Source: Pseudomonas sp. RSB 5.4 (GTDB lineage: Bacteria > Pseudomonadota > Gammaproteobacteria > Pseudomonadales > Pseudomonadaceae). Taken from it: DNA of 64,000 nt. Shown here one piece after another: positions 1 through 11,642 of the stretch. The DNA lies in the NCBI RefSeq assembly GCF_037126175.1, contig NZ_CP146986.1, positions 4,349,001 to 4,413,000 of the forward strand. The letters are read 5' to 3'. A model generated the notes under the pieces. The model had not been told where the DNA came from. It did no database searches and saw only the letters and a program-made list of their open reading frames with translations. A program made the translations under genes and the position numbers. Position 1 is the first letter of the stretch. The number at the start of each line of letters is the position of its first letter.

Positions 1-440
1 AGCACAGCGCAGTCGAACGGCTCGTTGTTGAAGTCCACTGAATCCACGTCCATCCAGGCGCTGGTCAGTTGCACCTCGTTACCCGGTTGCAGATGGCGGA
101 AGCGGCTGAGGCGCGCCAGCAGCCAGCGCATGGTCAGGGTAGACGGCGCTTTCATGCGCAGGATGTCGTCTTCGGCGCGCAAGGTGTTGCAGGCGCGCTC
201 AAGGGCCGCGAAGCCGTCGCGGATTCCAGGCAACAGCATCCGCGCCGATTCCGTCAGTTGCAGGTTGCGCCCGCTGCGATGAAACAGCTTGCAGGCGAAA
301 TGCTCTTCCAGCGTCTTAATGTGCCGGCTGACTGCACTCTGGGTGATCGACAACTCCTCGGCCGCGCGGGTGAACGAGCTGTGCCGCGCCGCCGCTTCGA
401 ATGCGCGCAGGGCATACAACGGAGGAAGACGACGGGACAT
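1..440 (-). CDS. LysR-family transcriptional regulator, GcvA-like (partial, 3' end outside window)
   Basis: The reverse strand from the ATG at 440 encodes a typical LysR N-terminus: an opening MSRRLPPLYALRAFEA, then a winged helix-turn-helix containing FTRAAEELSITQSAVSRHI. The start of the co-inducer domain follows, up to the window edge (about 146 residues visible). The wording is close to GcvA-type regulators. It is divergent from the MATE pump, which is the usual arrangement for a LysR protein controlling its neighbour, so it may regulate that pump; this is inference. The effector is unknown. Confidence 0.85.
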   Translation of the reverse strand, partial: MSRRLPPLYALRAFEAAARHSSFTRAAEELSITQSAVSRHIKTLEEHFACKLFHRSGRNLQLTESARMLLPGIRDGFAALERACNTLRAEDDILRMKAPSTLTMRWLLARLSRFRHLQPGNEVQLTSAWMDVDSVDFNNEPFDCAV

Positions 441-592
441 TCGCAAAGCTCCTATAGCGGGTTAAGACCAACCCGGCAGGATCTTCTCATGATGAGTTTT
501 AATCATGCCACCCATCCTTTTTATCCCTTTGTGCAAACCCTGCCAAGCGCCGAGAATCGTCGGCTCTCTGTTCCCTCTTTGAATGAGTGGTG

Positions 593-1996
593 ATGACCAT
601 GCAGCATCCCGTGCGTACCGAACTCTGGGCCATCCTGCGGCTGGCCGGGCCGCTGATTGCCTCGCAGTTGGCGCACATGCTGATGGTGCTGACCGACACC
701 TTGATGATGGCGCGCCTCAGTCCCGAAGCCCTGGCCGGGGGCGGACTGGGGGCGGCGAGTTATTCGTTCGTGTCGATCTTCTGCATCGGTGTGATTGCAG
801 CGGTCGGTACCCTGGTGGCGATCCGTAAGGGCGCGGGCGACATCATCGGCGCGGCCCGCCTGACCCAGGCCGGGTTGTGGCTGGCATGGCTGATGGCGCT
901 CGGCGCCGCACTGCTGCTGTGGAACCTGAAACCGGTGTTGCTGCTGTTCGGCCAGACCGAAACCAACGTCCATGCCGCCGGGCAATTCCTCATTGCCCTG
1001 CCCTTCGCCCTGCCCGGCTACCTGAGCTTCATGGCCCTGCGCGGCTTCACCAGTGCGATTGGCCGGGCGACCCCGGTGATGGTCATCAGTCTCGGCGGCA
1101 CCGTCGCCAACTTCCTGCTCAATTACGCACTGATCACCGGGATGTTCGGCCTGCCGAAACTGGGGCTGACCGGCATCGGTCTGGTCACGGCAATCGTTGC
1201 CAACTGCATGGCGCTGGCGTTGGCCTGGCACATTCGCCGGCATCCGGCCTACAACGCCTACCCGTTGCGCGCCGGTCTGTCGCGACCCAATCGTCAATAT
1301 CTGCAAGAGCTGTGGCGTCTCGGCCTGCCGATTGGCGGCACCTATGCCGTGGAAGTCGGCTTGTTCGCCTTCGCCGCGCTGTGCATGGGCACCATGGGCA
1401 GCACGCAACTGGGCGCCCATCAAATCGCCCTGCAGATCGTTTCGGTGGCGTTCATGGTGCCGGCGGGGATGTCCTACGCGATCACCATGCGCGTCGGCCA
1501 GCATTATGGCGCCGGGCAACTGAGCGATGCGCGAATGTCCGGGCGGGTCGGCATCGTTTTCGGTGCGGTGGTGATGCTGGGTTTTGCCATGGTGTTCTGG
1601 CTGCTGCCGAATCAACTGGTCGGGTTGTTCCTCGATCACAACAATCCGGCGTTTGCCGAGGTGATTCGCCTGGCGGTGAGCCTGTTGGCGGTGGCGGCGT
1701 GGTTCGAGCTGTTCGACGGCACGCAGACGATTGCCATGGGCTGTATCCGTGGGCTCAAGGACGCGAAAACCACGTTCCTGGTCGGGCTCGGTTGCTATTG
1801 GCTGATTGGCGCACCGGCGGCGTGGTGGATGGCGTTCCACCTGAACTGGGGGCCGACGGGCGTGTGGTGGGGTCTGGCGCTGGGCCTGGCCTGTGCGGCA
1901 GTGAGCCTGACCCTGGCGTTTGAATGGAAGATGAAGCGGATGATTCGGTTGGAGCCTGCATCAGCAGATCAGTACACAATCGCTCAGGCAGACTGA
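593..1996 (+). CDS. MATE-family multidrug/Na+ efflux transporter (NorM-like)
   Basis: A 467-residue inner-membrane protein with about twelve hydrophobic segments and two homologous halves, the length and pattern of NorM-type MATE exporters, which couple drug efflux to Na+ or H+. The N-terminus carries the family pattern PLIASQLAHMLMVLTDTLMM. The ATG at 593 has a weak GAG about 5 nt upstream; the ATG at 599 is an equally possible start. In P. aeruginosa the corresponding locus also pairs a MATE gene with a LysR gene next to a GGDEF/EAL gene. Substrate unknown. Confidence 0.9.
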   Translation: MTMQHPVRTELWAILRLAGPLIASQLAHMLMVLTDTLMMARLSPEALAGGGLGAASYSFVSIFCIGVIAAVGTLVAIRKGAGDIIGAARLTQAGLWLAWLMALGAALLLWNLKPVLLLFGQTETNVHAAGQFLIALPFALPGYLSFMALRGFTSAIGRATPVMVISLGGTVANFLLNYALITGMFGLPKLGLTGIGLVTAIVANCMALALAWHIRRHPAYNAYPLRAGLSRPNRQYLQELWRLGLPIGGTYAVEVGLFAFAALCMGTMGSTQLGAHQIALQIVSVAFMVPAGMSYAITMRVGQHYGAGQLSDARMSGRVGIVFGAVVMLGFAMVFWLLPNQLVGLFLDHNNPAFAEVIRLAVSLLAVAAWFELFDGTQTIAMGCIRGLKDAKTTFLVGLGCYWLIGAPAAWWMAFHLNWGPTGVWWGLALGLACAAVSLTLAFEWKMKRMIRLEPASADQYTIAQAD

Positions 1997-2005
1997 GATT
2001 CCCTT

Positions 2006-2093
2006 GTGGGAGCGGGCTTGCTCGCGAAAGCGCTGGGTCAGACAGCACATGCCTGGACTGACACCGCGCCTTCGCGAGCAAGCCCGCTCCCAC
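2006..2093. repeat. REP-type inverted repeat, family A (GTGGGAGCGGGCTTGCTCGCGAA)
   Basis: Two copies of a roughly 23-nt REP in opposite orientation, separated by a short divergent centre, lie in the convergent gap between the MATE gene and proE. They can form one long hairpin (REPIN-like). The same unit occurs at 6718, 27299, 29938, 36916, 43750 and 47050. Confidence 0.9.
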
Positions 2094-2123
2094 AGGGGTC
2101 ATGCATTCACCCGGAAATGGTGT

Positions 2124-3797
2124 TCAGCTCACAAATTCCAGTGATGACTGCTGGCTGGCCCCAAACGTCAGGTACTCAACCAACTCCGCCAATGGCAACG
2201 GCCGGCTGATCAGATAACCCTGCACCTGATCACAGCCAAACCCGCGCAGCAGATCCAGCTGCTCCGGCGTCTCCACTCCCTCGGCCACCACTTCCAGGTG
2301 CAGGTTGTGCGCGAGGTTGATCATCGCATGCACCAGTTTGCGGTTCTCTTCGCGTTGCTCCATACCGCCGACAAAGCTCTTGTCGATCTTCAGCAGCGTG
2401 ATCGGCAGGCTGTTGAGGTGCACGAACGAGGAGAACCCGGTGCCGAAGTCATCCAGCGAGAAACGCACGCCGAGGCGGCCGAGGGCGTCCATGGTCTGCT
2501 TGACCAGGTCGCTGCGGCGCATCACGGCGGTTTCGGTGAGTTCAAATTCCAGCCACTGCGCCTCGACCCCGCGCTCGGCAATCAGCCGGCTGAGCGTCGG
2601 CAGCAACTGGCTGTCCTGAAACTGGCGGAACGACAGGTTGATCGCCATATGCAGCGCCGGCAGCCCGCGCTCGCGCAGTGCCTGCATGTCGCGCAACGCG
2701 CGGGAAATCACCCAGTAGCCCAGCGGCACGATCAAACCACTCTGCTCGGCCAGCGGCACGAATTCGCTCGGTGGCAGCAGCCCGCGCTCGCCATGGCGCC
2801 AGCGCACCAAGGCTTCGAGGCCGACGATCTGCCCGTCTGCAAGATTCAGTCGCGGCTGGTAATGCAGCTCCAGCTCATCGCGACGCAACGCCCGGCGCAG
2901 CTCGCTTTCGAGGTCGGCCATGCTCCGGGCGTTGCGATTGATGCGTTCGTTGAAGATATGGAAGGTGCAGCCCTGCGTGCTCTTGGCCTGCTGCATGGCG
3001 ATGTGCGCGTGCCACATCAGCGGGTCGGCACCACCTTGTGCGCGGGCATGGGCGATACCGAGACTGGAACCGATCAACAGGCTTTCGCCGTCGACCCAAT
3101 AGGGTTCGGACAAGGCTTCTGTGATGCGTTCGGCCATCCACTCCGCGCGTTGCGGCGCGCGGCGGGTGTCGATCAGCAGGGCAAATTCGTCGCTGCCCAG
3201 GCGCGCCAGTTGATCACCGGCCTCCAGCTGACTTTTCAGCCGGGCGACGACTTGCAGGATCAGCCGGTCGCCGGCCTGATGCCCGAGGGCGTCGTTGGCA
3301 TGACGAAAGTTGTCGAGATCGAGATGTCCGAGGGCCAGACCGCGCCCGTCGTTTTCTGCCAGCCGCGCGGTGAGCAGGGTCTGAAAGCCCTGGCGATTGG
3401 CGATGCCGGTCAGCGGATCCTGTTCAGCGAGGCGTTGCAGAGTGTTTTCGAGAACGCCGCGCTCTCGCACATGACGCAGGCAACGGCGCAGCATGCCGGC
3501 ATCGAGGGCGTCGAACACCAGCCAGTCGCTGACGCCAACGGGCGCAGTGGCCGGTTCGTGTTCCAGCAGCAACACGGTCGGCAGGCTGCAACGGCCCGGG
3601 GCCGGCTGCAACGCGGGAACGGTCAACAACACCGCATGACGGTTGTCTTCGAACAGACTGCTGACCGACTCCCAGCTCGGCGCGCTGATCAGCACCGCCG
3701 CGCTCCCCATCGGAGCCAGACACTCGCGCAATAACGCTGTCCACGCTGGCTCTTCGGCCAGTAGCAGCAAACGCAAGGGTTCGACAGGCGTAGACAA
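2124..3797 (-). CDS. proE: Cyclic-di-GMP phosphodiesterase with degenerate GGDEF domain (ProE-like)
   Basis: 557 residues. Residues 1-110 are a receiver-like region without an obvious phosphorylatable Asp motif, about 120-280 are GGDEF and about 300-545 are EAL. The GGDEF signature reads GSDEF (residues 201-205), so cyclase activity is doubtful. The EAL half keeps GLEALVRW, INLS, ELTE, DDFGTGFSS, LKIDKSF and AEGVE, i.e. the metal-binding and catalytic residues, so c-di-GMP hydrolysis is expected. Start is TTG with GGGAG six nt upstream. Position between the MATE gene and rep matches P. aeruginosa PA5295 (ProE), reported as an active phosphodiesterase affecting exopolysaccharide; the symbol rests on that synteny. 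Confidence 0.85.
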   Translation of the reverse strand: MSTPVEPLRLLLLAEEPAWTALLRECLAPMGSAAVLISAPSWESVSSLFEDNRHAVLLTVPALQPAPGRCSLPTVLLLEHEPATAPVGVSDWLVFDALDAGMLRRCLRHVRERGVLENTLQRLAEQDPLTGIANRQGFQTLLTARLAENDGRGLALGHLDLDNFRHANDALGHQAGDRLILQVVARLKSQLEAGDQLARLGSDEFALLIDTRRAPQRAEWMAERITEALSEPYWVDGESLLIGSSLGIAHARAQGGADPLMWHAHIAMQQAKSTQGCTFHIFNERINRNARSMADLESELRRALRRDELELHYQPRLNLADGQIVGLEALVRWRHGERGLLPPSEFVPLAEQSGLIVPLGYWVISRALRDMQALRERGLPALHMAINLSFRQFQDSQLLPTLSRLIAERGVEAQWLEFELTETAVMRRSDLVKQTMDALGRLGVRFSLDDFGTGFSSFVHLNSLPITLLKIDKSFVGGMEQREENRKLVHAMINLAHNLHLEVVAEGVETPEQLDLLRGFGCDQVQGYLISRPLPLAELVEYLTFGASQQSSLEFVS

Positions 3798-4059
3798 GCT
3801 AGCTCCCTAGACTCTGCAATGATGTGGGCGGGGCATTATGCCGTTGCGATGATCAATGACCAAATGACAACGGTTATCAAACCGTTATTTTGTGTCATGA
3901 ATGAGTACATTAGCCGCAAAATCACCGCGCATCCTGCGTGAAAGTAACAAAACCGGCAAATTTGAATCGCGTGGTGCGTCACAAGTCGGACAGAGCAGCA
4001 CAAATCGCTGAGCCTGTTAAAATGCCGGCCCATTTCGTCAACGACTCCCGAATTTTCGT

Positions 4060-6069
4060 ATGTCCCGACTCAATCCCCGGCAGCAAGAAGCCGTGAACTA
4101 CGTCGGCGGCCCTCTATTGGTGCTCGCCGGCGCTGGCTCCGGCAAGACCAGCGTGATCACCCGCAAGATCGCGCACCTGATCCAGAACTGTGGCATCCGC
4201 GCCCAGTACATCGTCGCCATGACCTTTACCAACAAGGCCGCGCGCGAGATGAAGGAGCGGGTCGGCACCCTGCTGCGTGCCGGCGAAGGTCGCGGCCTGA
4301 CGGTCTGCACCTTCCACAACCTGGGCCTGAACATCATCCGCAAGGAGCATGCGCGGCTGGGCTACAAACCCGGTTTCTCGATCTTCGACGAGACCGACGT
4401 CAAAGCCCTGATGACCGACATCATGCAGAAGGAATACGCAGGCGACGACGGCGTCGACGAGATCAAGAACATGATCGGCGCCTGGAAAAACGACCTGATC
4501 CTGCCGGCCCAGGCGCTGGAAAACGCGCGCAATCCGAAAGAACAGACTGCCGCCATCGTCTACACCCACTATCAGCGCACGCTCAAGGCGTTCAACGCGG
4601 TGGACTTCGACGACCTGATCCTGCTGCCGGTGAAACTCTTCGAAGAGCACGCCGACATTCTCGAAAAGTGGCAGAACAAGGTGCGTTACCTGCTGGTCGA
4701 CGAATACCAGGACACCAACGCCAGCCAGTACCTGCTGGTGAAGATGCTGATCGGCAAGCGCAACCAGTTCACCGTGGTGGGCGACGACGACCAGTCGATC
4801 TATGCCTGGCGTGGCGCACGGCCGGAAAACCTGATGCTGCTCAAGGATGACTACCCGTCGCTGAAAGTGGTGATGCTCGAGCAGAACTATCGGTCCACCA
4901 GCCGCATCCTGCGCTGCGCCAACGTGCTGATCTCGAACAACCCGCACGAATTCGAAAAACAGCTGTGGAGCGAGATGGGCCACGGCGACGAGATCCGCGT
5001 GATCCGCTGCCGCAACGAGGACGCCGAAGCCGAGCGCGTGGCCATGGAAATCCTCAGCCTGCACTTGCGCACCGACCGCCCGTACAGCGATTTCGCGATC
5101 CTCTATCGCGGCAACTACCAGGCCAAGCTGATCGAACTGAAGTTGCAGCACCACCAGGTGCCGTACCGCCTGAGCGGCGGCAACAGCTTCTTTGGGCGTC
5201 AGGAAGTGAAGGACCTGATGGCCTACTTCCGCCTGATCGTGAACCCGGACGACGACAACGCCTTCCTGCGCGTGATCAACGTGCCGCGCCGGGAAATCGG
5301 CTCGACCACCCTGGAAAAACTCGGCAACTACGCCACCGAACGCAAGATCTCGATGTACGCCGCCACCGATGAAATCGGTCTGGGCGAGCATCTGGACAGC
5401 CGCTTCACTGATCGCCTGTCGCGCTTCAAGCGCTTCATGGACAAAGTGCGCGAGCAGTGTGCCGGCGAAGATCCGATCTCGGCGCTGCGCAGCATGGTCA
5501 TGGACATCGACTACGAGAACTGGCTGCGCACCAACAGTTCCAGCGACAAGGCTGCGGACTACCGGATGAGCAACGTCTGGTTCCTGATCGAAGCCTTGAA
5601 GAACACCCTGGAAAAAGACGAAGACGGCGAGATGACCGTCGAGGACGCCATCGGCAAACTGGTCCTGCGCGACATGCTCGAGCGGCAGCAGGAAGAAGAG
5701 GACGGCGCCGAAGGCGTGCAGATGATGACCCTGCATGCGTCCAAGGGCCTGGAATTCCCTTACGTGTTCATCATGGGCATGGAAGAGGAAATCCTCCCGC
5801 ACCGCTCCAGCATCGAAGCCGACACCATCGAAGAGGAACGCCGCCTGGCCTACGTGGGCATCACCCGCGCGCGTCAGACCCTGGCGTTCACCTTCGCCGC
5901 CAAGCGCAAGCAGTACGGCGAGATCATCGACTGCGCGCCAAGCCGCTTCCTCGATGAGCTGCCGCCGGACGACCTGGCGTGGGAAGGCAACGACGACACA
6001 CCGACCGAAGTCAAAGCCGTGCGTGGCAATAGCGCATTGGCTGATATACGCGCGATGTTAAAGCGCTAG
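4060..6069 (+). CDS. rep: ATP-dependent DNA helicase Rep
   Basis: 669 residues, superfamily 1A 3'-5' helicase that clears proteins ahead of replication forks. Visible motifs: Q-motif region LNPRQQEAV at the N-terminus, Walker A AGAGSGKT at 23-30, motif Ia MTFTNKAA, DEYQDTN (motif II), GDDDQSIYAWRGA (motif III), QNYRS (motif IV), TLHASKGLEFPYVF (motif V) and EERRLAYVGITRA (motif VI). Length agrees with E. coli Rep. No clear Shine-Dalgarno precedes the ATG, but the product begins with the usual MSRLNPRQ. Confidence 0.97.
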   Translation: MSRLNPRQQEAVNYVGGPLLVLAGAGSGKTSVITRKIAHLIQNCGIRAQYIVAMTFTNKAAREMKERVGTLLRAGEGRGLTVCTFHNLGLNIIRKEHARLGYKPGFSIFDETDVKALMTDIMQKEYAGDDGVDEIKNMIGAWKNDLILPAQALENARNPKEQTAAIVYTHYQRTLKAFNAVDFDDLILLPVKLFEEHADILEKWQNKVRYLLVDEYQDTNASQYLLVKMLIGKRNQFTVVGDDDQSIYAWRGARPENLMLLKDDYPSLKVVMLEQNYRSTSRILRCANVLISNNPHEFEKQLWSEMGHGDEIRVIRCRNEDAEAERVAMEILSLHLRTDRPYSDFAILYRGNYQAKLIELKLQHHQVPYRLSGGNSFFGRQEVKDLMAYFRLIVNPDDDNAFLRVINVPRREIGSTTLEKLGNYATERKISMYAATDEIGLGEHLDSRFTDRLSRFKRFMDKVREQCAGEDPISALRSMVMDIDYENWLRTNSSSDKAADYRMSNVWFLIEALKNTLEKDEDGEMTVEDAIGKLVLRDMLERQQEEEDGAEGVQMMTLHASKGLEFPYVFIMGMEEEILPHRSSIEADTIEEERRLAYVGITRARQTLAFTFAAKRKQYGEIIDCAPSRFLDELPPDDLAWEGNDDTPTEVKAVRGNSALADIRAMLKR

Positions 6070-6094
6070 AATTGACCACTTTTTTAAAGCTTAG

Positions 6095-6697
<603 letters not shown>

Positions 6698-6717
6698 GCC
6701 ACACCGCATTACCCCCT

Positions 6718-6805
6718 GTGGGAGCGGGCTTGCTCGCGAAGGCGGTGTGTCAGTCGAGCTATTCTTTGACTGACACACCGCCTTCGCGAGCAAGCCCGCT
6801 CCCAC
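6718..6805. repeat. REP-type inverted repeat, family A
   Basis: Two opposed family-A REP units flank a second inverted segment (GGCGGTGTGTCAGTC / GACTGACACACCGCC), making a near-continuous stem. It sits between the convergent xpt and acetyl-CoA hydrolase genes and could end both transcripts. Confidence 0.9.
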
Positions 6806-6826
6806 AGTTGGTTTTGCGCCAGGCCG

Positions 6827-8749
<1,923 letters not shown>

Positions 8750-8841
8750 CTGAAGCCTCCTGCCCGTTCCGTGAATAGGGGTAGACCGAGCTTGCCTCGA
8801 CTTTGCTGCAAAGGACAGCGAAAGCCGCGAATCGCAGGCAC

Positions 8842-8869
8842 AAAAAAACCGTCCGAAGACGGTTTTTTT
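8842..8869 (-). terminator. Rho-independent terminator of cycB
   Basis: A7 + CCGTC, loop CGAA, GACGG + T7: a perfect 12-bp stem flanked by A and T runs, beginning 19 nt past the cycB stop. It looks bidirectional but only the minus-strand gene ends here. Confidence 0.92.
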
Positions 8870-8887
8870 CGTCAGAAGCGCGCCTTG

Positions 8888-9313
8888 TTACAGGCCGGAC
8901 ATCTTCTTGATCGCGCCCTTGAGCTCGTCGTCCGAGCAATCGGCGCAGGTGCCTTTTGGCGGCATGGAATTGATGCCGGTGATGGCTTTGGCCAGCAGGC
9001 CGTCGAGGCCGCCCTGGTGATCGGCACGGTCTTTCCAGGCCGCTGCGTCACCGATTTTCGGGGCGCCCAGCAGGCCCGTGCCGTGGCAAGCGTTGCAATG
9101 TTTTGCAATCACTTCATCCGGCGTCTTCGCCCCACCGCCGCCGCCAGTGGAGGCAGCGACTTCCATTCCTTTGCATTCCTGCCCCTGAACGCACACCTGG
9201 CCGACCGGCTCGAGGCGCTTGGCAATGTCGTCATTCGTCGCAGCTTGAGCGCTGACAGCCCAGAGGGCCAGTACGGTTGCTGGTGCGGCCAGCATTTTCA
9301 TAATTAGATTCAC
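8888..9313 (-). CDS. cycB: Cytochrome c5 (periplasmic c-type cytochrome)
   Basis: 141-residue precursor. Signal peptide LAAPATVLALWAVSAQA is followed by a mature domain with one haem-binding CNACH, a Met ligand in INSMPPKG and the CADC cysteine pair characteristic of c5 cytochromes. A Gly run (STGGGGG) joins a short N-terminal segment containing a further Cys pair to the haem domain. Electron carrier in the periplasm. GTG at 9313 is preferred because GAGG lies 8 nt upstream; the ATG at 9301 lacks this. Confidence 0.92.
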   Translation of the reverse strand: MNLIMKMLAAPATVLALWAVSAQAATNDDIAKRLEPVGQVCVQGQECKGMEVAASTGGGGGAKTPDEVIAKHCNACHGTGLLGAPKIGDAAAWKDRADHQGGLDGLLAKAITGINSMPPKGTCADCSDDELKGAIKKMSGL

Positions 9314-9401
9314 GCGTTCACCCTCAATGGTGGCTATTCACGCCTGCGGCCACGGTTCGCAGGCGGGCGCAAGTATAGCGGGTAGCCCGCCACACTGAAA
9401 C

Positions 9402-9422
9402 AACCCCATAGTCGAAGGGGTT
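9402..9422 (-). terminator. Weak hairpin downstream of pauR
   Basis: AACCCC ... GGGGTT stem with a 9-nt loop, followed on the minus strand by GTTTC. It is too weak to be sure of as an intrinsic terminator, but nothing else lies in the 170-bp gap between pauR and cycB. Confidence 0.35.
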
Positions 9423-9483
9423 ATACCGCGCGATGGAAAAACTCTGCGGATGCCTTCGCCGTCATGGCTTGGCGCCTCTATCG

Positions 9484-10032
9484 TTAAAAATTTGCCGGCG
9501 TGGCTGCGCTGATTAGTCGCGCAGGCGCGTCGAACGGATTACGGAAGCGATGCGGCTTGGTACTTTCAAAATAGTAGCTGTCGCCGGCTTCGAGAATAAA
9601 AGTTTCCAGGCCCACCACCAATTCCAGACGACCTTCCACCAGAATCCCGGTTTCCTCGCCTTCATGGGTGAGCATTTCTTCGCCGGTATCGGCGCCCGGC
9701 GGGTAGATTTCGTTGAGGAACGCGATGGCCCGGCTCGGGTGTGCGCGGCCGACCAGTTTCATGGTCACGGCGCCGTCGGAAATGTCGATCAGCTCGTTGG
9801 CCTTGTAGACGATCTGGGTCGGTTTTTCCTGCAGGATTTCTTCGGAAAAGAACTCGACCATGGACATGGGAATCCCGCCCAGAACCTTCCTCAGCGAACT
9901 GATCGAAGGGCTGACGCTGTTCTTTTCGATCATCGAAATGGTGCTGTTGGTGACGCCCGCGCGTTTGGCGAGTTCACGCTGGGAAAGCCCTTTGAGCTTG
10001 CGGATCGATTGCAGTCGTTCACCGACGTCCAA
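9484..10032 (-). CDS. pauR: XRE-cupin transcriptional regulator, PauR-like repressor of polyamine catabolism
   Basis: 182 residues. N-terminal XRE helix-turn-helix (SQRELAKRAGVTNSTISMIE, residues about 18-37) and a C-terminal cupin (about 110-180, with PGADTGEEMLTHEGEETG and EAGDSYYFES). Synteny next to cycB and dadX matches PA5301, described as PauR, which represses the gamma-glutamyl polyamine genes of P. aeruginosa. Polyamine-type enzymes nearby (14144-15463 and 25183-26676) fit that regulon. GGAGG lies about 9 nt before the ATG. Confidence 0.85.
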   Translation of the reverse strand: MDVGERLQSIRKLKGLSQRELAKRAGVTNSTISMIEKNSVSPSISSLRKVLGGIPMSMVEFFSEEILQEKPTQIVYKANELIDISDGAVTMKLVGRAHPSRAIAFLNEIYPPGADTGEEMLTHEGEETGILVEGRLELVVGLETFILEAGDSYYFESTKPHRFRNPFDAPARLISAATPANF

Positions 10033-10120
10033 GGCGGGAGCCTCCTGATGTTGTAAGAATATTGAGCGTTATCATGGCGACAGCGTTCAGTATTTACAAC
10101 ACTTGGCCCCCGCAGCGGCG

Positions 10121-11194
10121 TCAACGCTCGGAATAGAGCCTTGGCACGCGACGCAGGTTGCAGAAGATCTGATACGGAATGGTGTCCGCCCACTGCGCCA
10201 CTTCGCTGGCGAGGATGTTTTTGCCCCACAGCTCGACGGTCGAACCGAGGTCGGCTTCCGGCACATCGGTGAGGTCGATGCACAGCATATCCATCGACAC
10301 CCGGCCAAGAATCCGGCTGCGTTTACCGGCCACCAACACCGGAGTGCCCGTCGGTGCCTGACGCGGGTAGCCATCGGCATAACCCATGGCAACCACGCCG
10401 ATGCGCATCGGTTTGTCGGTGACGAATTTGGCGCCGTAGCCGATCGGCTCGCCGGCGGGCAATTCGCGCACACAGATGACTTTCGATTCGAGGGTCATCA
10501 CCGGTTGCAGGCGCTCGGCCACGGCGTTGGCTTCTTCGAACGGTGTGGCACCGTAGAGCATGATGCCCGGGCGCACCCAGTCGCTGTGGATCTGCGGCCA
10601 ACCGAGCACGGCCGGCGAGTTGCGCAGGCTGACTTCGGCGGCGAGGCCCTGACGCGCCGCCTCGAACACCGCAACCTGATCGGCGCTGCTCTGCTCATGC
10701 AGTTCATCGGCGCGGGCGAAGTGGCTCATCAGCACGATCTTCGCCACTTTGCCGCTGGCCAGCAGGCGCTGGTAGGCGGCCGCGTAATCCTTCGGATGCA
10801 GGCCGACGCGGTGCATGCCGGAATCGAGCTTGAGCCACACGGTGATCGGTTTGCTCAGGGCAGCCTGCTCGATGGCTTCGAGCTGCCACAGCGAATGCAC
10901 CACGGTCCAGAAATCATGCTCGACGATCAGCGCCAGTTCATCGGCTTCGAAGATGCCTTCGAGCAACAACACCGGGGCCTTGATGCCGGCCGCGCGCAAC
11001 TCCAGCGCTTCTTCGATGCAGGCCACGGCAAACCCGTCGGCCTCGGCTTCCAGCGCCTGGGCGCAACGCACCGCGCCGTGACCGTAGGCATCCGCCTTGA
11101 TCACCGCCAGCGCCTTGGCGCCGGTGACTTCGCGGGCAATTCGGTAGTTGTGACGCAGGGCTTGAAGGTCGATCAGGGCACGGGCAGGACGCAT
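10121..11194 (-). CDS. dadX: Catabolic alanine racemase DadX (PLP)
   Basis: 357 residues, fold-type III PLP racemase interconverting L- and D-alanine. The PLP lysine is K33 in [10 protein letters not shown] and the opposing catalytic tyrosine is Y253 in PIGYGAKFV. The [17 protein letters not shown] start matches catabolic DadX; an ATG 24 nt upstream is possible but gives an atypical N-terminus. Last gene of the dadA-Rid-dadX operon, supplying D-alanine to DadA. A terminator-like hairpin lies between it and the Rid gene. Confidence 0.95.
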   Translation of the reverse strand: MRPARALIDLQALRHNYRIAREVTGAKALAVIKADAYGHGAVRCAQALEAEADGFAVACIEEALELRAAGIKAPVLLLEGIFEADELALIVEHDFWTVVHSLWQLEAIEQAALSKPITVWLKLDSGMHRVGLHPKDYAAAYQRLLASGKVAKIVLMSHFARADELHEQSSADQVAVFEAARQGLAAEVSLRNSPAVLGWPQIHSDWVRPGIMLYGATPFEEANAVAERLQPVMTLESKVICVRELPAGEPIGYGAKFVTDKPMRIGVVAMGYADGYPRQAPTGTPVLVAGKRSRILGRVSMDMLCIDLTDVPEADLGSTVELWGKNILASEVAQWADTIPYQIFCNLRRVPRLYSER

Positions 11195-11224
11195 GGCAGC
11201 AGACTTCTTGGCGGTCATGGGAAG

Positions 11225-11268
11225 AAAAACCGGCGCTGGCTGACGGCGTGAACCGCCAACAGCGCCGG
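11225..11268 (-). terminator. Terminator or attenuator inside the dad operon
   Basis: On the minus strand CCGGCGCTG ... CAGCGCCGG (9 bp, with an inner GGCGGTTCACGCC hairpin) is followed directly by GTTTTTCTTCC. This is the layout of an intrinsic terminator. It lies 3' of the Rid gene and only about 30 nt before the dadX start. Confidence 0.65.
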
Positions 11269-11288
11269 GAGAGGGATCTTTGAAACGG

Positions 11289-11642
11289 TTACGGCAACGC
11301 GGCGACGATGGAAATCTCGACCAGGATGCTCGGCTTGGCCATCTTCGCTTCGACGGTGGCACGGGCCGGGGCGGCGCCTTTAGGCAACCACTGATCCCAC
11401 ACCGAATTCATCCCGGCAAAGTGCGCCTCGATGTCGTTCAGGTAGATCGTCGCCGATAGCAGATGCTGCTTGTCAGTCCCGGCCAGATCGAGAAGGCGCT
11501 CGATATTGGCCAGAACTTCGCGGGTTTGTTGTTCAATCCCGGCGTTGAAGTCGTCGCCGACCTGTCCGGCCAGATACACCGTACCGTTGTGGCTGACGAT
11601 CTGACTCATGCGCTCATTGGTGAGCTGGCGCTGGATTGCCAT
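11289..11642 (-). CDS. Rid-family (YjgF/YER057c) imine deaminase-like protein linked to DadA
   Basis: 117 residues; Rid fold with the C-terminal pattern [11 protein letters not shown] keeping the arginine typical of deaminating Rid proteins. DadA releases 2-imino acids, and Rid proteins hydrolyse such imines to keto acids, so the role in this operon is probably clearance of DadA products (inference). The start lies inside dadA: 29 bp overlap, implying translational coupling. A different RidA is encoded at 42528-42908. Confidence 0.88.
   Translation of the reverse strand: MAIQRQLTNERMSQIVSHNGTVYLAGQVGDDFNAGIEQQTREVLANIERLLDLAGTDKQHLLSATIYLNDIEAHFAGMNSVWDQWLPKGAAPARATVEAKMAKPSILVEISIVAALP

Noticed and set aside
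3836..4033. 65-codon minus-strand frame upstream of rep
   Set aside because: No ribosome site or family pattern; most of it overlaps the rep promoter region.
4114..5802. 562-codon minus-strand open frame over rep
   Set aside because: rep has all helicase motifs; the mirror is low-complexity His/Val/Gln.
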